A DNA stretch of 64,000 bases from Eutreptiella sp. 'Long Island Sound 2002'. Taxonomy: Eukaryota; Euglenozoa; Euglenophyceae; Eutreptiales; Eutreptiaceae. The translations under genes and the position numbers were made by a program. The notes beneath the pieces are model-generated. The model was not told where the DNA came from. It did no database searches and saw only the letters and a program-made list of their open reading frames with translations. The stretch covers positions 89,575,795 to 89,639,794 of the forward strand of contig OZ038382.1 in the NCBI GenBank assembly GCA_964036045.1, read 5' to 3'. The first letter of the stretch is position 1; every line of letters starts with the position of its first letter. This document shows, piece by piece, positions 1 to 9,702 of the stretch.

Positions 1-1190
1 AGCCTGGGTTGAGAGTCCCTAACCCCAACTCCAAGGGCTACGCAAGAAAGCATGATTTGCGAGTCCCTAACCCTAGCTCATGGGCAACGCAACAAAGTGT
101 GGATTGAGAGTCCCTATTCCCACTTCAAGCAACCACGCAACAAAGCACGGAGTGAGAGTCCCTAACCCCAACTCAAGGGCCCACACGACAAAGCGTGGAG
201 TGAGAGTCCCTCAGCCCAACTCAAGGGGCCACGCAACAAAACCTGGTTTGTGAGTCCCTAACCCCAATTCAAGGGGCCACACAAAAAAGCGTGGATTACG
301 AGTCCCTAGGCCCAACTGAAGGGGCCACGCAACACAGCATGGATTGAGAGTCCCTAATCGCAACTCAAGGGGCGACGTAAAAAAGCGTGGATTGAGAGTC
401 GCTAACCCCAACTCAACGGGCTACGCAAGAAAGCGTGATTTGCGAGTCCCCAACCCCAACTCAAGGGGCCACGCAAAGCGTGGTTTGTGAGTCCCTAAAC
501 CCTATTCTAGGGGCCACAAAAAAAAGCGTGGATTACGAGTCCCTAGGCCCAATTGAAGGGGCCACGCAACACAGCATGGATTGAGAGTCCCTAATCGCAA
601 CTCAAGGGGCCACCACGCAAAAAAGCGTGGATTGAGAGTCGCTAACCCCAACTCAACGAGCCACGCAAGAAAGCGTGATTTGCGAGTCCCTAACCCCAAC
701 TCAAGGGGCCACGCAACAAAGCGTGGGTTTACCGTCCCTAATCCCAACTCAAGGGGCCGCGCAACAAACCGTGGAGTGCAAGTCCCCAACCCCAACTCAA
801 GGGGCCACGCAACAAGTCATGGATTGCCAGTCCCTAATCCCAACTCGAGGGGCCACGTAAGAAAGCGTGGATTGCGAGTCCCTAATCCCAACTCAAGGGG
901 CCAGGCAACAAAGCGTGGATTGCGAGTCCCTAATCCCCAATCAAGCACGCACGCAACGAAGCACGGATTGAGAGTCCCCAACCCCAACTCAAGGAGCCAA
1001 GCAACAAAGCGTGGGTTGAGAGTCCCTAATCCCAACTCCAGGGGCCACAGAATGAATCGTGGAATGCGAGTCCCTAATCCCAAATCAAGGGGTCACGCAA
1101 CAAAGCATGGATTGAGAGTCCCTACCCCCAACTCAAGAGGTTACGCAACAAAGCGTTGATTGCGGGTCCCTAACCTAACGTTGTCCCAAA
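1..1190. repeat. 48-bp minisatellite with a conserved 6-bp hairpin
   Basis: About 25 imperfect tandem units, spaced 47-49 bp, each with a 'GAGTCCCTAACCCCAACTCA' core followed by a CCACGC-loop-GCGTGG stem of 6 bp. Because 48 is a multiple of three, several frames stay open on both strands; the plus frame at 581-1159 reads a 16-residue repeat containing VPNPNSRGHATKR. There is no recognisable domain, start context or intron, so I treat it as non-coding satellite. The array runs off the left edge of the window. Confidence 0.9.
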
Positions 1191-2300
1191 AAAACGTGGT
1201 TCCCTAAGGACCGACTTGCAAAGGGGGATACCATCATAAATGGATGCCTCAGCCCTGCCTTCTCGGCCAGCAGATGCCTCTCCTCTGAGCCTCATGCACT
1301 TGATCGAGATGTACTCAAATCCTCTTGGTGGGTCCACGGCCTAGTGAAAAGCACTGGGAAGAGGCACACAAGCAAACGATGCAACAAAAAGGCATTGGTA
1401 GGTTGCCAACTTTGGAACAAAGGCTATTTGACAAAGGACCAGCACCTTCCAAATTTTGGTAGAAAATTTTTTTGCCTTGCTTTTGGATCATTTATTTCCA
1501 AAAATGGACATTTTTCCAAATTCATGCGTCCCTTTTTACTAATCCTTCCGGCAACGGGTTTCGCGACCAATGATTTATGCAGTAGAGGTGAACAATCTAT
1601 CACACTCTTGCCCCGTGTCTGAAGTTGACCAACACCAAAAATCACAAGACGGCAACCACGGCAACCAAGGCAACCAGCATGGGCAACCAAGGTGGTTGCC
1701 CAAGATCCGCATTTGTGAAAAATAAATGCTTTTTTTTATTTGACCACTGGCATGACCGAAGTTCAATGAAAGCTTTTTTTGTGGGACGTTGCATCATCTA
1801 TCACCATGTCTGCACATTTTCCCCCACATCTTCCCTACACCCAAGAATTACCACCCGCTTTTCCAAGCTAAACCCCAAATTAAAATACTCTGTCTGCCCC
1901 TGGGAGCTTAGGCAAGGCATAGCTTCCGCACGTTGGGCAAAAATACCAACACTACAACTGCAAATGTGAGCTACAAAATGCATGTGCCCCTACATTGCAG
2001 TCTCCATTAGAAGAGGTATCGTGAGTAAGCACCCTTGTGCCTGTCACATTTCAACGATAGGACATGGCCACTGGCAAACTTAGGCTCGGGCTTGGGCTAA
2101 CGGTCAGAAGATGAGCCAACCGCAACCTTCGGTAAATAGGGACTTTGGGGCAGAAGACTAGTATGCATGAGATTGCTGGTCATGTACAATTGCCAGGGTT
2201 TTATTTTACCGGGGTGCGGGGGGGTTAGCGACCAACCCATCAAGATTTTTAGCTAACAGCATAGACCCACAAACTTATGGCGCTGCAACGCACACCATAG
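1191..2300. other. no gene supported; short GGCAACC repeat
   Basis: This stretch holds only short overlapping open frames without recognisable protein features. A small cluster of GGCAACCA/GGCAACCAAGG words lies at 1651-1708 and ends in a GGCAACC...GGTTGCC inverted pair. Nothing else was recognised. Confidence 0.5.
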
Positions 2301-2462
2301 AAGGTAAAAAATGCCACGAAAAAGCTGGGCATTTTGCGGGGGATTTTGGGAAACGCTTAGCACTTGTGGTCACCAAATAAGACTCGTATCGCACGGTACA
2401 TTTCAGAAATCAGCACCAAAATATCTTCCGAGCTACCCGAGGACGGTTGGTTGGAGACTCCA

Positions 2463-2682
2463 TACAACATTTCAAGCGATATTGGTTGCGTTTTGGGTCC
2501 CGAGTTGGCTGCCAAAACTTCTTAGCATTTTTCCGGGCAACTTTGAAGAATTCCAGGGGATTTTCCATTGCATTGAGAGAGGGCAATGTTGTCCACCCAT
2601 ATACCTGACCTCAACAAAGCAACATGCAAAACAGACAAGAGTACTTGTCCTGAATTGGAACAGTGAATCCATATTCCATTGT
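2463..2682 (-). pseudogene. 3' exon of piggyBac-like element, copy 1
   Basis: On the minus strand this segment shares a conserved coding motif with 23,006-23,245 (plus): both read K-F-W-Q-P-x3-P-K-R-N-Q-x2-L. In both places it lies several hundred bases 3' of a piggyBac zinc-finger segment and follows an intron-like acceptor TGTAG/ACAA(T or G)GGAATATG (acceptor here at 2683-2688). It is therefore inferred to be the last exon of the same transposon gene. Function is unknown. The frame here is interrupted between the conserved parts, so this copy is probably not functional. Confidence 0.55.
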
Positions 2683-2909
2683 CTACAGAGGGGACGTTTC
2701 TGTCCGGAAGCGCTCTGCGCGGCAGAATACGTGGTGCGCGTGTTGCTTCATTACATGCAGCACGCGTAGAACGTGGACAACGCAAAAAAAAACACGCATA
2801 CCGCGCAAAGCGCGCAGCATGTGGTTCCAAAGGCAGACTTAGAAGCACACTTCTGGCACGCGCAAAACGCGTAGCACGCGGAGCACGTCGCTATTGCACA
2901 CGCGCGCAC
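2683..2909 (-). other. intron, GCGTTCTGCGCG-word family (III)
   Basis: The segment between the acidic tail of the piggyBac-like ORF and its putative 3' exon is filled with GCGTTCT/GCGCGTT/GTGTTGC-type words on the minus strand. Candidate donor GTGCGCGCG (2909 side) and acceptor CTGTAG (2683 side). Its orientation matches the gene, as in copy 2 (22,800-23,005). Exact ends are inferred, not proven. Confidence 0.5.
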
Positions 2910-3059
2910 TTTTGGGCGGCCCCGTCCGCAGAGTTTGGGTATCCATCGTGCGCGGTTGTCCCCCAGGGTTCGACCTGGTCCCATGGGAGGGATGGCAGAG
3001 GCTTGGTAGTCATGAAGGCCACGATTCCACCACGTCCGCCCTCCACCACCTTATCCTTC

Positions 3060-4719
3060 CTAAGCTTCGTCCTCCTCCATGTCCTCGTCTTCTTCCTCGT
3101 CACTCTCCTCCTCCTCCTCGCTGTCTTCCTCCTCCTCCTCCTCCCCCTCCTCCTCACTCTCCTCCTCTGTGTCATCCTCACTCTCCTCACTCTCGCTTCC
3201 CTCCTCCTCGGCCTCTTCGCTCTCCTCCTCCACATCCGCCTCTACGACCCCGGTCACCCCATGCGCCACGGCAAAGCACCCCACATGGTACCACTTGCCA
3301 CACCAACAACAAAGGTAGTGGGTATTGCCCTAGTTGCAATGGTGGCACAGCCAGCGGCCCGGCATCTGCACCGGCACGTGGATGGGCTTGGGCAAGGCCA
3401 TTTTACAAAAGCGGCGGCGGATGAGGTCCCACTGCTAGTCGAACATAGTACCTGTTGAGGCCCCCTCGAGAGACCGGAAAGTCGCGTACCAGAGGACAAA
3501 CGCACGCACCGCATGCAACTGAGTCATCTGACGTCCCATCTTGCGCATCTCGAGGGCCATCTGGTTGACGCCATCCACCCCACGCGATAAGTGGCGGTAG
3601 CTCGCGACCACCAGGTTCAGCTCGTTCCCGCTACGGCAATGCACAGGTCCGGCTTGTGTAAAGTGGACGTTCGTGAGCATTGGCACTACGCACGGCGGCT
3701 TGTGCCTCACCTTTGTGTTCTTGAAGACCACCATGGCGTACCCTGCGTCGTCGACAGTGCACGCTGCGGTTTGCCCCTTTGTTAGCAGTTGTCGTGCCCT
3801 ATCCACCCCGTACGTGGAGCGCTTTGTCATCATCAAGAAGGCGTGCCTATCTGGAGCAAGGTCACACGCTAGTTCGTGCGATCCAAAAAAGGAATTGGCA
3901 CATAGGATGGTCCCGGAAGGGAGAAAACTTGTCATGAGCGGTTGGGCATTCAAGTTGCTTGCAGTGTTGCCAAACCGCCACAGGTGCCCGCGTCTCCCCG
4001 TGTACAAGTACATGTCCATCACGTACCCACTAGTGGCATCCGCAAGGCAATTGAGCTTGATGCCAGTTGAGTAGGGCTTGCGGGCGATGAACATCCATAG
4101 TGGGCCAGCGGGTATACCTTTGAGCGGCACCACGGACTCATCCCCACATGCCGCACCACCCAACCGCTAGGCACCAGCGCACTGCCCATTACACTCCTCC
4201 GGTAGCTCAACAACGTCGGGCCGGATGTTACGGCGCAAGATGTAGTACTGCTTGTGGCTTAGCAATTGTGCCATGCAGGGGCTGTATAGCAACCGATCCC
4301 GTTCCCAAATGCTATCTAATTGCATGGGTCGTACCATGCCTAGTGGGGGGATGAAGGCGTTGTACCTGCGGAGATGGGAGCCGCCACTAGAATTGATTGG
4401 GGCAAACACTGGAATCGATTGGGCCAACCGCAAGAAGCAAGTGGGACACACCTTGGTACTATGGGGATCAAGTGGGAGAGGTTCGCCTTTCGGAGGGATG
4501 CCCGCTGTAATTCCTCGATTCCAGCCAACATGTGGTCCCAAACCTCATCCTTGGTGTACCGGACCAGTTCAGTTTGGCCTGGCCGGACTCCATGCATGAT
4601 ATTTGCTGCACAATCCAGGGGGAGTGCACCCGCATAAAGATTTGTGGGAAATCGCATTTGCGAAGAGCGGTGTGTCTGCACAACAGTGAACACGTACATT
4701 CACACTCTAGAGGTAGTAC
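3060..4719 (-). pseudogene. piggyBac-like transposase, copy 1 (decayed)
   Basis: Cut-and-paste DNA transposase of the piggyBac (DDE_Tnp_1_7) type by motif order. Reading 4,700 to 3,060: an N-terminal segment (…GMVRPMQLDSIWERD…), then the catalytic core with G-D-E-S-V-V-P (first Asp codon near 4140-4142), C-A-N-S-F-F-G (second site, codon AAT at 3894-3896, Asn in place of the expected Asp), and G-V-D-G-V-N-Q-M (third Asp, 3573-3575). A C-terminal Cys/His finger (CHHC…CCWCGKWYHVGC…AHG, about 3,255-3,350) and a long Glu/Ser/Asp tail (3,060-3,240) follow. Two in-frame TAG codons (3435-3437, 3330-3332) interrupt an otherwise continuous frame; alignment with copy 2 (T-M-W-E-L-Q-W-D versus T-M-F-D-stop-Q-W-D) shows coding continued through the first. 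A frameshift lies near 4,165. The missing Asp and the stops indicate an inactive copy. Confidence 0.82.
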
Positions 4720-4835
4720 CTGAGGCAACGCCCAGAACGCGCAACACGCGCAGAACGGGCCACACGCACTCCACAGGCAGAGTCAGAGGCAACGCGCAGG
4801 ACACGTAGCACACGGCAGTGTGCGTGTTTTTTTTT
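4720..4835 (-). other. intron, word family III, in piggyBac copy 1
   Basis: Minus-strand sequence rich in GCGTTCTG, GCGTGTTGCGCG and GCGTTGCCTC words, ending in an acceptor GCCTCAG at 4720 directly before the N-terminal coding segment. Its upstream end abuts a T/G homopolymer run at 4,828-4,850 that obscures the donor. The word content matches introns at 2,683-2,909, 11,584-11,709 and 22,800-23,005. Confidence 0.5.
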
Positions 4836-4849
4836 GGGAGGGGGGGGGG

Positions 4850-5250
4850 GGTGGAGCCTCAAATCCCCCACCCAACTACAGTCTACAACAGAGGGGGGTG
4901 GTTTCAACGTCGCTTCCCCGACCACAGAGCAATTGGCAACAGGAGTGGTAAATGTTTTTGAGGGACACCACCCGTTCGCTTGTACTGGGCGCAGACCGGG
5001 CACGACATGTCCGAACGCCTTAAAACTCCATTATTGTACAGCCAAGAAACCGCTAATTTAACCACGCATGGCAACGCCACCAATCCGGCGCCCGCTGTGA
5101 AAAAGAGCCGGGAACCAGTAAAGCGGGCTGCGAACTCTGCCGCCCATGGGATTCGTCAGGGTCCGGCCATTGGCTTTCCGGACTCGGTTCCCCAAGCGGG
5201 GAGAAGGTAACAATCTGACCCCTCACCCCCCCACCCCTCTTCGCTGTGTG
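4850..5250. other. unassigned stretch upstream of piggyBac copy 1
   Basis: Both strands have short open frames (minus strand Pro/Val-rich near 4,840-5,000). There is no domain and no match to copy 2 that I can see. It may be 5' exon or untranslated sequence of the copy 1 element; I cannot decide. Confidence 0.3.
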
Positions 5251-5253
5251 GCC

Positions 5254-5430
5254 TTAAATTTCCGCAATGTCGCCATCGATCATCTTGCCCTCGGGTGCCG
5301 TCTCCGTATCTGGACCCCCTTCCGGATCACCATGGCGTTCCAGGGAGTCGGGGGGCTCCTCCTTGACTCGCACGGGCGTCTGCAAAACACGGAAACGGGG
5401 TGCGGTCCTCCAAGGGAGGGCCATAATCAA
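5254..5430 (-). CDS. acidic exon-like ORF, unknown function
   Basis: The minus frame reads a charged segment containing K-E-E-P-P-D-S-L-E-R and ending E-G-K-M-I-D-G-D-I-A-E-I before a TAA at 5254-5256. It is flanked upstream by family III words (5,431-5,530). Such composition is common in disordered termini of transposon proteins. Whether it belongs to piggyBac copy 1 or to a separate minus-strand gene is not resolvable. Confidence 0.35.
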   Translation of the reverse strand: MIMALPWRTAPRFRVLQTPVRVKEEPPDSLERHGDPEGGPDTETAPEGKMIDGDIAEI

Positions 5431-5530
5431 AACGAACATAACACGTAACACACGCAAAACGCGCAAAACAGGCGGAGCCGGATTCTAGAGGCGCAACAGA
5501 ACCATACAGGCATGAGGCGCACACGGCGAT
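5431..5530 (-). other. intron-like segment, word family III
   Basis: On the minus strand the words GCGTTTTGCGCGTTTTGCG, GTGTTACGTGTTATG and related forms fill the gap between two charged exon-like ORFs. This matches the composition of family III introns elsewhere in the window. Splice sites not assigned. Confidence 0.4.
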
Positions 5531-5690
5531 CACACAACAACGCGCACTTGCTCAACTGCCACACCACCATCGCCCCCTGCCGAGACCTCCGCACCCGTCG
5601 CAGCGCCTTCTGCGGCCTCCTTGGGTCCTTGTTCGGCCTCTTCACCTTTGGTCTCTAGGGGCAGCTTGTGCATAACGCGAAAAACGTCAC
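5531..5690 (-). CDS. Glu/Ala/Gly-rich exon-like ORF
   Basis: The minus frame reads V-M-H-K-L-P-L-E-T-K-G-E-E-A-E-Q followed by an Ala/Gly/Glu-rich run. No domain. It lies between two family III word clusters (5,431-5,530 and 5,695-5,800), so it looks like an internal exon of the same minus-strand gene as 5,254-5,430. Function unknown. Confidence 0.35.
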
Positions 5691-5800
5691 GTCTCTCCTC
5701 CACAGGCAACGCGGAGGCACGACACGTAGGACGCGCAAGACGCGTAAAATGTGCAACACAGAGCACATCGGCCTCTACAGGTCAACAAGAAGCACACGTG
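5691..5800 (-). other. intron-like segment, word family III
   Basis: Minus-strand GCGTCTTGCGCGTCC, GTGTTGCAC and GTGCTTC words with a CCTCTG-type spacer, as in the other family III segments. Boundaries approximate. Confidence 0.4.
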
Positions 5801-6220
5801 GAGAACACCCAGCACAAAAACCTGCTGCTCCTCCATGGCACTGGCGCCAGTTCCTTCCGTTCCCCGAGGGGGCGGATCATCCCGCGTCGCGTCGATCTCC
5901 TATGGATGTTGTGGAAACGCAACGGGGGCCAGCAAAGTGCAAAACATTTGGCACATGAGACTGGGGGTCCACATACATGTGACCCACAGCTCCGTACAAA
6001 CCACGCATTGAAAACCGCAACGGAGGACGTGCGAGCGGGTTGCTTCCAGAGCCGCCCACACACCTTTTTGATCTTTGCCACATCGGTGAACGGGCCGATC
6101 AGCGCCTTCCGTTACATCTCCGGCGGCTCGGACGTTGCGAAAGGGGGCGCGCCATGGGGTGGAGGAGGGGGGGGGGGGGGGGAGCAGCGGATAGGGGTGC
6201 CAATGCGGGTCTTGCCCTAG
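5801..6220 (-). other. weak minus-strand exon candidate
   Basis: Minus-strand frames between 5,900 and 6,150 read a plausible peptide (…KDQKGVWAALEATRSHVLRC…) without a recognisable domain. A 15-base G run at 6,166-6,181 adjoins it. It could be a 5' exon of the minus-strand unit, but evidence is only an open frame. Confidence 0.25.
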
Positions 6221-6329
6221 GTGCCTGTATGAAAAGTAGTATTGTTCATAATTCATTTTTCATATATGAACGGTTCATATATGAACCATGAATCATGAAT
6301 GGCTTTTATGAACGCTTCTTTGTCCACAG
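6221..6329 (+). other. intron with TTCATAA words (family I)
   Basis: Donor CTAG/GTGCCTG at 6221, acceptor TGTCCACAG ending at 6329. The interior holds TTCATAA, TTCATATATGAA and TTTTATGAA words in opposite orientations, so the RNA can fold back on itself. The acceptor immediately precedes the family X copy 1 coding frame. Confidence 0.65.
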
Positions 6330-8081
6330 ATTTTGTTATGTCTTACCCTTCCTCCGTCTTCACGGAGCTGAACATGATGCTTGTTCGGCTCAGTGGTGCC
6401 ACCAATCTTCGGGACAGCAAGTGTTCCGACTTGTTGGCCCAATGGATGTCATCGTCCCCACTCATCCGGGCCCGTTTTACGGAGGCAATGGACCACGCTC
6501 CCATCACGGCGGTCCACAAAACGAAGGTGAAGGCCATCCGTACGTATGCGGGGGCCCTCTTTCCCGCACCCTATCTGATAGGGCTCCTTTTGGAGTTGGG
6601 TGCACGCCGGTCCGGCTGCCGGGTGTTGTCTGAGTACATCAGCGGCAGGGGCGACGCCTACACAGCCCGCATGAGACTGCCCTTCCCACAGCCCATCCCC
6701 ACACGGGACCAATTTGACGCAACGTGGAAGTCATTGACCGCTCCGCTTGCGTTGTCCCCCTCGGTAGAATGTGCTGAACCCCCATCGTCAAGTCGCTGCT
6801 GGCCCTTGCAGTCGTGGGCACAATACGTGCAATCCCGGCTGGCACTGTGCCAGTCTATTGACTGGACCCGCCCCCTCTCCTTTGTGGTGCGGGGTGACGG
6901 ATATCTTTGCGCCGGTGGCAGTTGGTCGCGGCTATCGGTGGGGCTATTGAACCATGCGGTAAAGGCATGCACACCCGCTTTCGTATGGGTCATTGGCATG
7001 GCCGTCACGGGGGACAAGCATATGGTTGCCCCGGGCCAAATTTGGGCTCAGGTGCTACAAGTGTGTAGTTTGCATTTTCGTGTTCATAAGTTGTTCATAG
7101 TTCGCGCGTTCATAATTCGAGAACTGCCGTCATAAAACGCCGTGGTGCCCATTTGTGAATTATGAACGCCTTTTATGAACACGAACTATTAACACCTTTT
7201 ATGAACACTGGTCCTGCAGTCCATCATTGACTGCCAAAAATCTTATTGGTGCGAAAGCTGGGTGCCGGCAGCGGTCCTCTTGGTGGGGACCAGTCGTGGC
7301 TCCGGCGGCTGTTGGGCATCAGCATGGCTCCCCAAGTGGGGAGCATTTTCAAAAAGGCCGTGCTTGACCACACGGCCAAGCAGTGGAATGGCATCGCTGC
7401 TCGGAGGACAACGAAGTCGGATGCGAACAATCATCGTCGCTATCTGGTGACCCACAACAGCTTGGATGCGGCAGGATGCACCGGCGAGCCGCTGCTGGTC
7501 ATAGCTAGAAACCAGGTATTTTTGTGCATTTTGCACTGTTGCATGGCCTTCGGGAGGCTCTTCATGCCCTTCCCGGTGGCCCGGATGGGAAATCATCCAG
7601 CTGAGGTTGCAGGGGAGGTGCAGAAATTTTTGTACCGCAACCGGTGTGGCGTGCGGTTGGGGGCGCACAACGCACCGGACGGTGAGGAGGCCCACAACCG
7701 TTCTGGGCCTGGGAGCAGATTGCGCCGTTGCTTGCATACGTCGAGGACGACCCTACGTGGCAAGAGGTTGTGGGGCTGCAAACATTGCTGCGCACGTTGT
7801 ACTCGCCGATTCCGGTTGTGCCGCGCCCTTCGTGCCGACCTGTTGCTGCTGCGTTTCGGGAACATTGCTGCGGGGAGTGGGGATCGCACTATTTGTTGTT
7901 CCTCAAAGAGGACTGTGATGCCATGCTAAGGGCGGATGCAAGTGGTGTCCGATTGGCTGCTGTGCCAGGGGACGTTGTGGAGAGCGTAAATTACATTTTG
8001 AAGAAGGGATACAATGGGCATAGTGCTAGGGGTGGGAGTGCGGGTAAGAGTGCGGTGGAACGGGAAGCAATGGTCGTCTAG
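6330..8081 (+). pseudogene. transposase-like protein, family X, copy 1
   Basis: I do not recognise a named family. A second copy exists at 23,467-25,480 (minus) and the two share ordered motifs: L-S-G-A-T-N-L-R-D near 6,390; S-F-V-V-R-G-D-G-Y-L-C-A-G-G near 6,880; L-G-G-D-Q-S-W near 7,285; P-Q-V-G-S-I-F; C-I-L-H-C-C-M-A-F-G-R-L near 7,530; a W-rich segment near 7,700; and P-G-D-V-V-E-S-V-N-Y-I-L-K-K-G-Y-N-G-H-S near 7,970. The conserved acidic and H/C residues would suit an RNase H-like DDE transposase, but that is inference. One intron (7052-7219) interrupts it. Frameshifts are needed near 7,260-7,290 and 7,680, and the frame ends at a TAG (8079-8081) beyond which similarity to copy 2 continues, so this copy is probably broken. 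Confidence 0.6.
7052..7219 (+). other. intron with TTCATAA/TTATGAA words (family I)
   Basis: Donor GGCTCAG/GTGCTAC, acceptor GGTCCTGCAG/TCC. The 5' half carries TTCATAA words and the 3' half carries the reverse complement TTATGAA (four clear pairs), giving a foldback. Family X copy 2 has an intron at the equivalent protein position (24,564-24,698), but filled with CTAGAAC words instead. Confidence 0.75.
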
Positions 8082-8307
8082 AACGTTTGGGAAAGGTGGT
8101 TTCTAACCTTTGACCTGCCGTTGCTGCACTACAAAATCCCACACACCGCGGCATGCACCGCCCCTTCACTTCTAAGCACTACCCCCCAAACACCCTCTAC
8201 CCACACGCCCTCTGCGACCCAGCTTTCTTATTCTTCGCCCATCCATGGACGCCGCCGAGATGAGGAAGCTGCTACAGGAGAGCCAGAGGGCGACGCTGGC
8301 CCTGGTG

Positions 8308-8459
8308 GTATGCTGACTGTCGCGTTCATATTGCATTCATAATTCGCCGTTCATAAAACCCAAAATGCCGTCATAAATGAATTATGAACCTATTTATGAA
8401 TTGATGAGTATTGAACTCTTTTATGAACGAATTATGAACAATATCCCCCATGTCCATAG
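8308..8459 (+). other. intron with TTCATAA/TTATGAA words (family I)
   Basis: Donor CCTGGTG/GTATGC, acceptor GTCCATAG (or the CAG three bases later). The 5' half has TTCATATT, TTCATAATT and TTCATAAAA; the 3' half has ATTATGAAC, TTTATGAA and TTATGAAC. Same foldback design as 7052-7219. Confidence 0.75.
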
Positions 8460-9561
8460 CAGCCGCCAGTGGCAGCCCATGCTCTAGTTCCTCCGCCTCC
8501 TCCGCATCCTCAAGCTCCACCTCCAATTCGACCTCCACCTCAAGCTCCTCCGCCTCCTCAAGCCTAGCCCCTACCCCACGCCGCTAACCCCGCCATCGCC
8601 TCCGGACCCGCCGCCGATTCCTCGACTGAGGAGTGAACACACTCCTCGGAGTAGGAGAGGAAGAGGAGGAAGAAGGAGGAGAAGAAGGAGGAGAAGAAAA
8701 GGAAGAAGGAGAAAAATAAGGACGAGGAGGAGAAGAAGAAGGAGGCAGCGGGGGGGGGGGGGGGTGAAGGAGGAGGGAGCCGCGACCGACATCGAGGAGG
8801 GGAAGGCCGAGGTCAAGGACATGGTAGTGGAGGCAGAGGGGGCAGGGGGGGGGGAGGGGGAGAGGGAGGGGGTTTTGGCTGCGACCCCTCAGTTGAAGGG
8901 GGAGGCAGGCCATGCCTGGGACCTCAACTAGGGCAACCAGCGCCTGGTGCCGACCCCCCCCATGGGCACAAGGAGCGCTAGACAGCGGGTACTCCCCCGA
9001 TGCCCCCCTTTTTTCGAGCCCTGAGGTGACTTACGTCGCCCTGCGCTGGGCATTGTGGATTCGGCACCGCATCTGCAACAAGCGGGAGGGGGGGGCCTTG
9101 GCAGTACGGGGGGGGGGGGGGCATGGGCATGGAAGCCCTTGGCGGGAAAGCCTCTGTCCCCCATCCCCGAACCAATTGGGGCTGGGGATTTGATGCAAGG
9201 CAAAGTTTTTTCGGGGCCGGAGGGGCGCTTGATGCGGAGCTCCCATTGGGAGCTGTTGTTCCTCCACTAGGAGGAAAGGGGGTGCGTGAAGCTGCAGCGC
9301 TCCGGGCGCAAGTTGGAGTGCATCCCCCAGTGGGAATCCATTTGGGGGGGGGGGGGTGACCCGGGGCAGGAGGCCTCGTACAAGGGGGCCGTGGAGGGCC
9401 TCACCATCACCCGCCCCATCAAGCCCCTTGGCCGGGCAGACCCGGCAACCAGCACCACGGGCCCCACCGGCGCCCCCCCGGGCGCGCCTCCCAGCGCAGG
9501 CGCAAACGTGCGGACTGCCCTGGGCGCCATGGGGACCATCGGACCAGAGGCGGATTTCCAG

Positions 9562-9702
9562 GTATCTACGTTCATTATTCGTTTATAATTCGTTCAGAAT
9601 TCGGCTTTCATAATTCAGCGAGCATACACTGTCCGTTTATGAACCATGAACGCGATTTATGAACGCGTTTTATGAACGCCTTTATGAATGGCACTGTCAC
9701 AG
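9562..9702 (+). other. intron with TTCATAA/TTATGAA words (family I)
   Basis: Donor TTCCAG/GTATCTACG, acceptor GCACTGTCACAG/GTCG. TTCATTATTCG and TTCATAATTC in the 5' half; TTTATGAACC, TTTATGAACGCG (twice) and TTTATGAATGG in the 3' half. Confidence 0.75.

Noticed and set aside
1-1190. CRISPR-like array
   Set aside because: Units are contiguous, with no unique spacers, and the genome is eukaryotic; simple tandem minisatellite.
2891-3424. Plus-strand Ser- or Pro-rich frames opposite the acidic tail
   Set aside because: They are complements of the Glu/Asp tail of the piggyBac-like ORF on the minus strand, which has the domain evidence.
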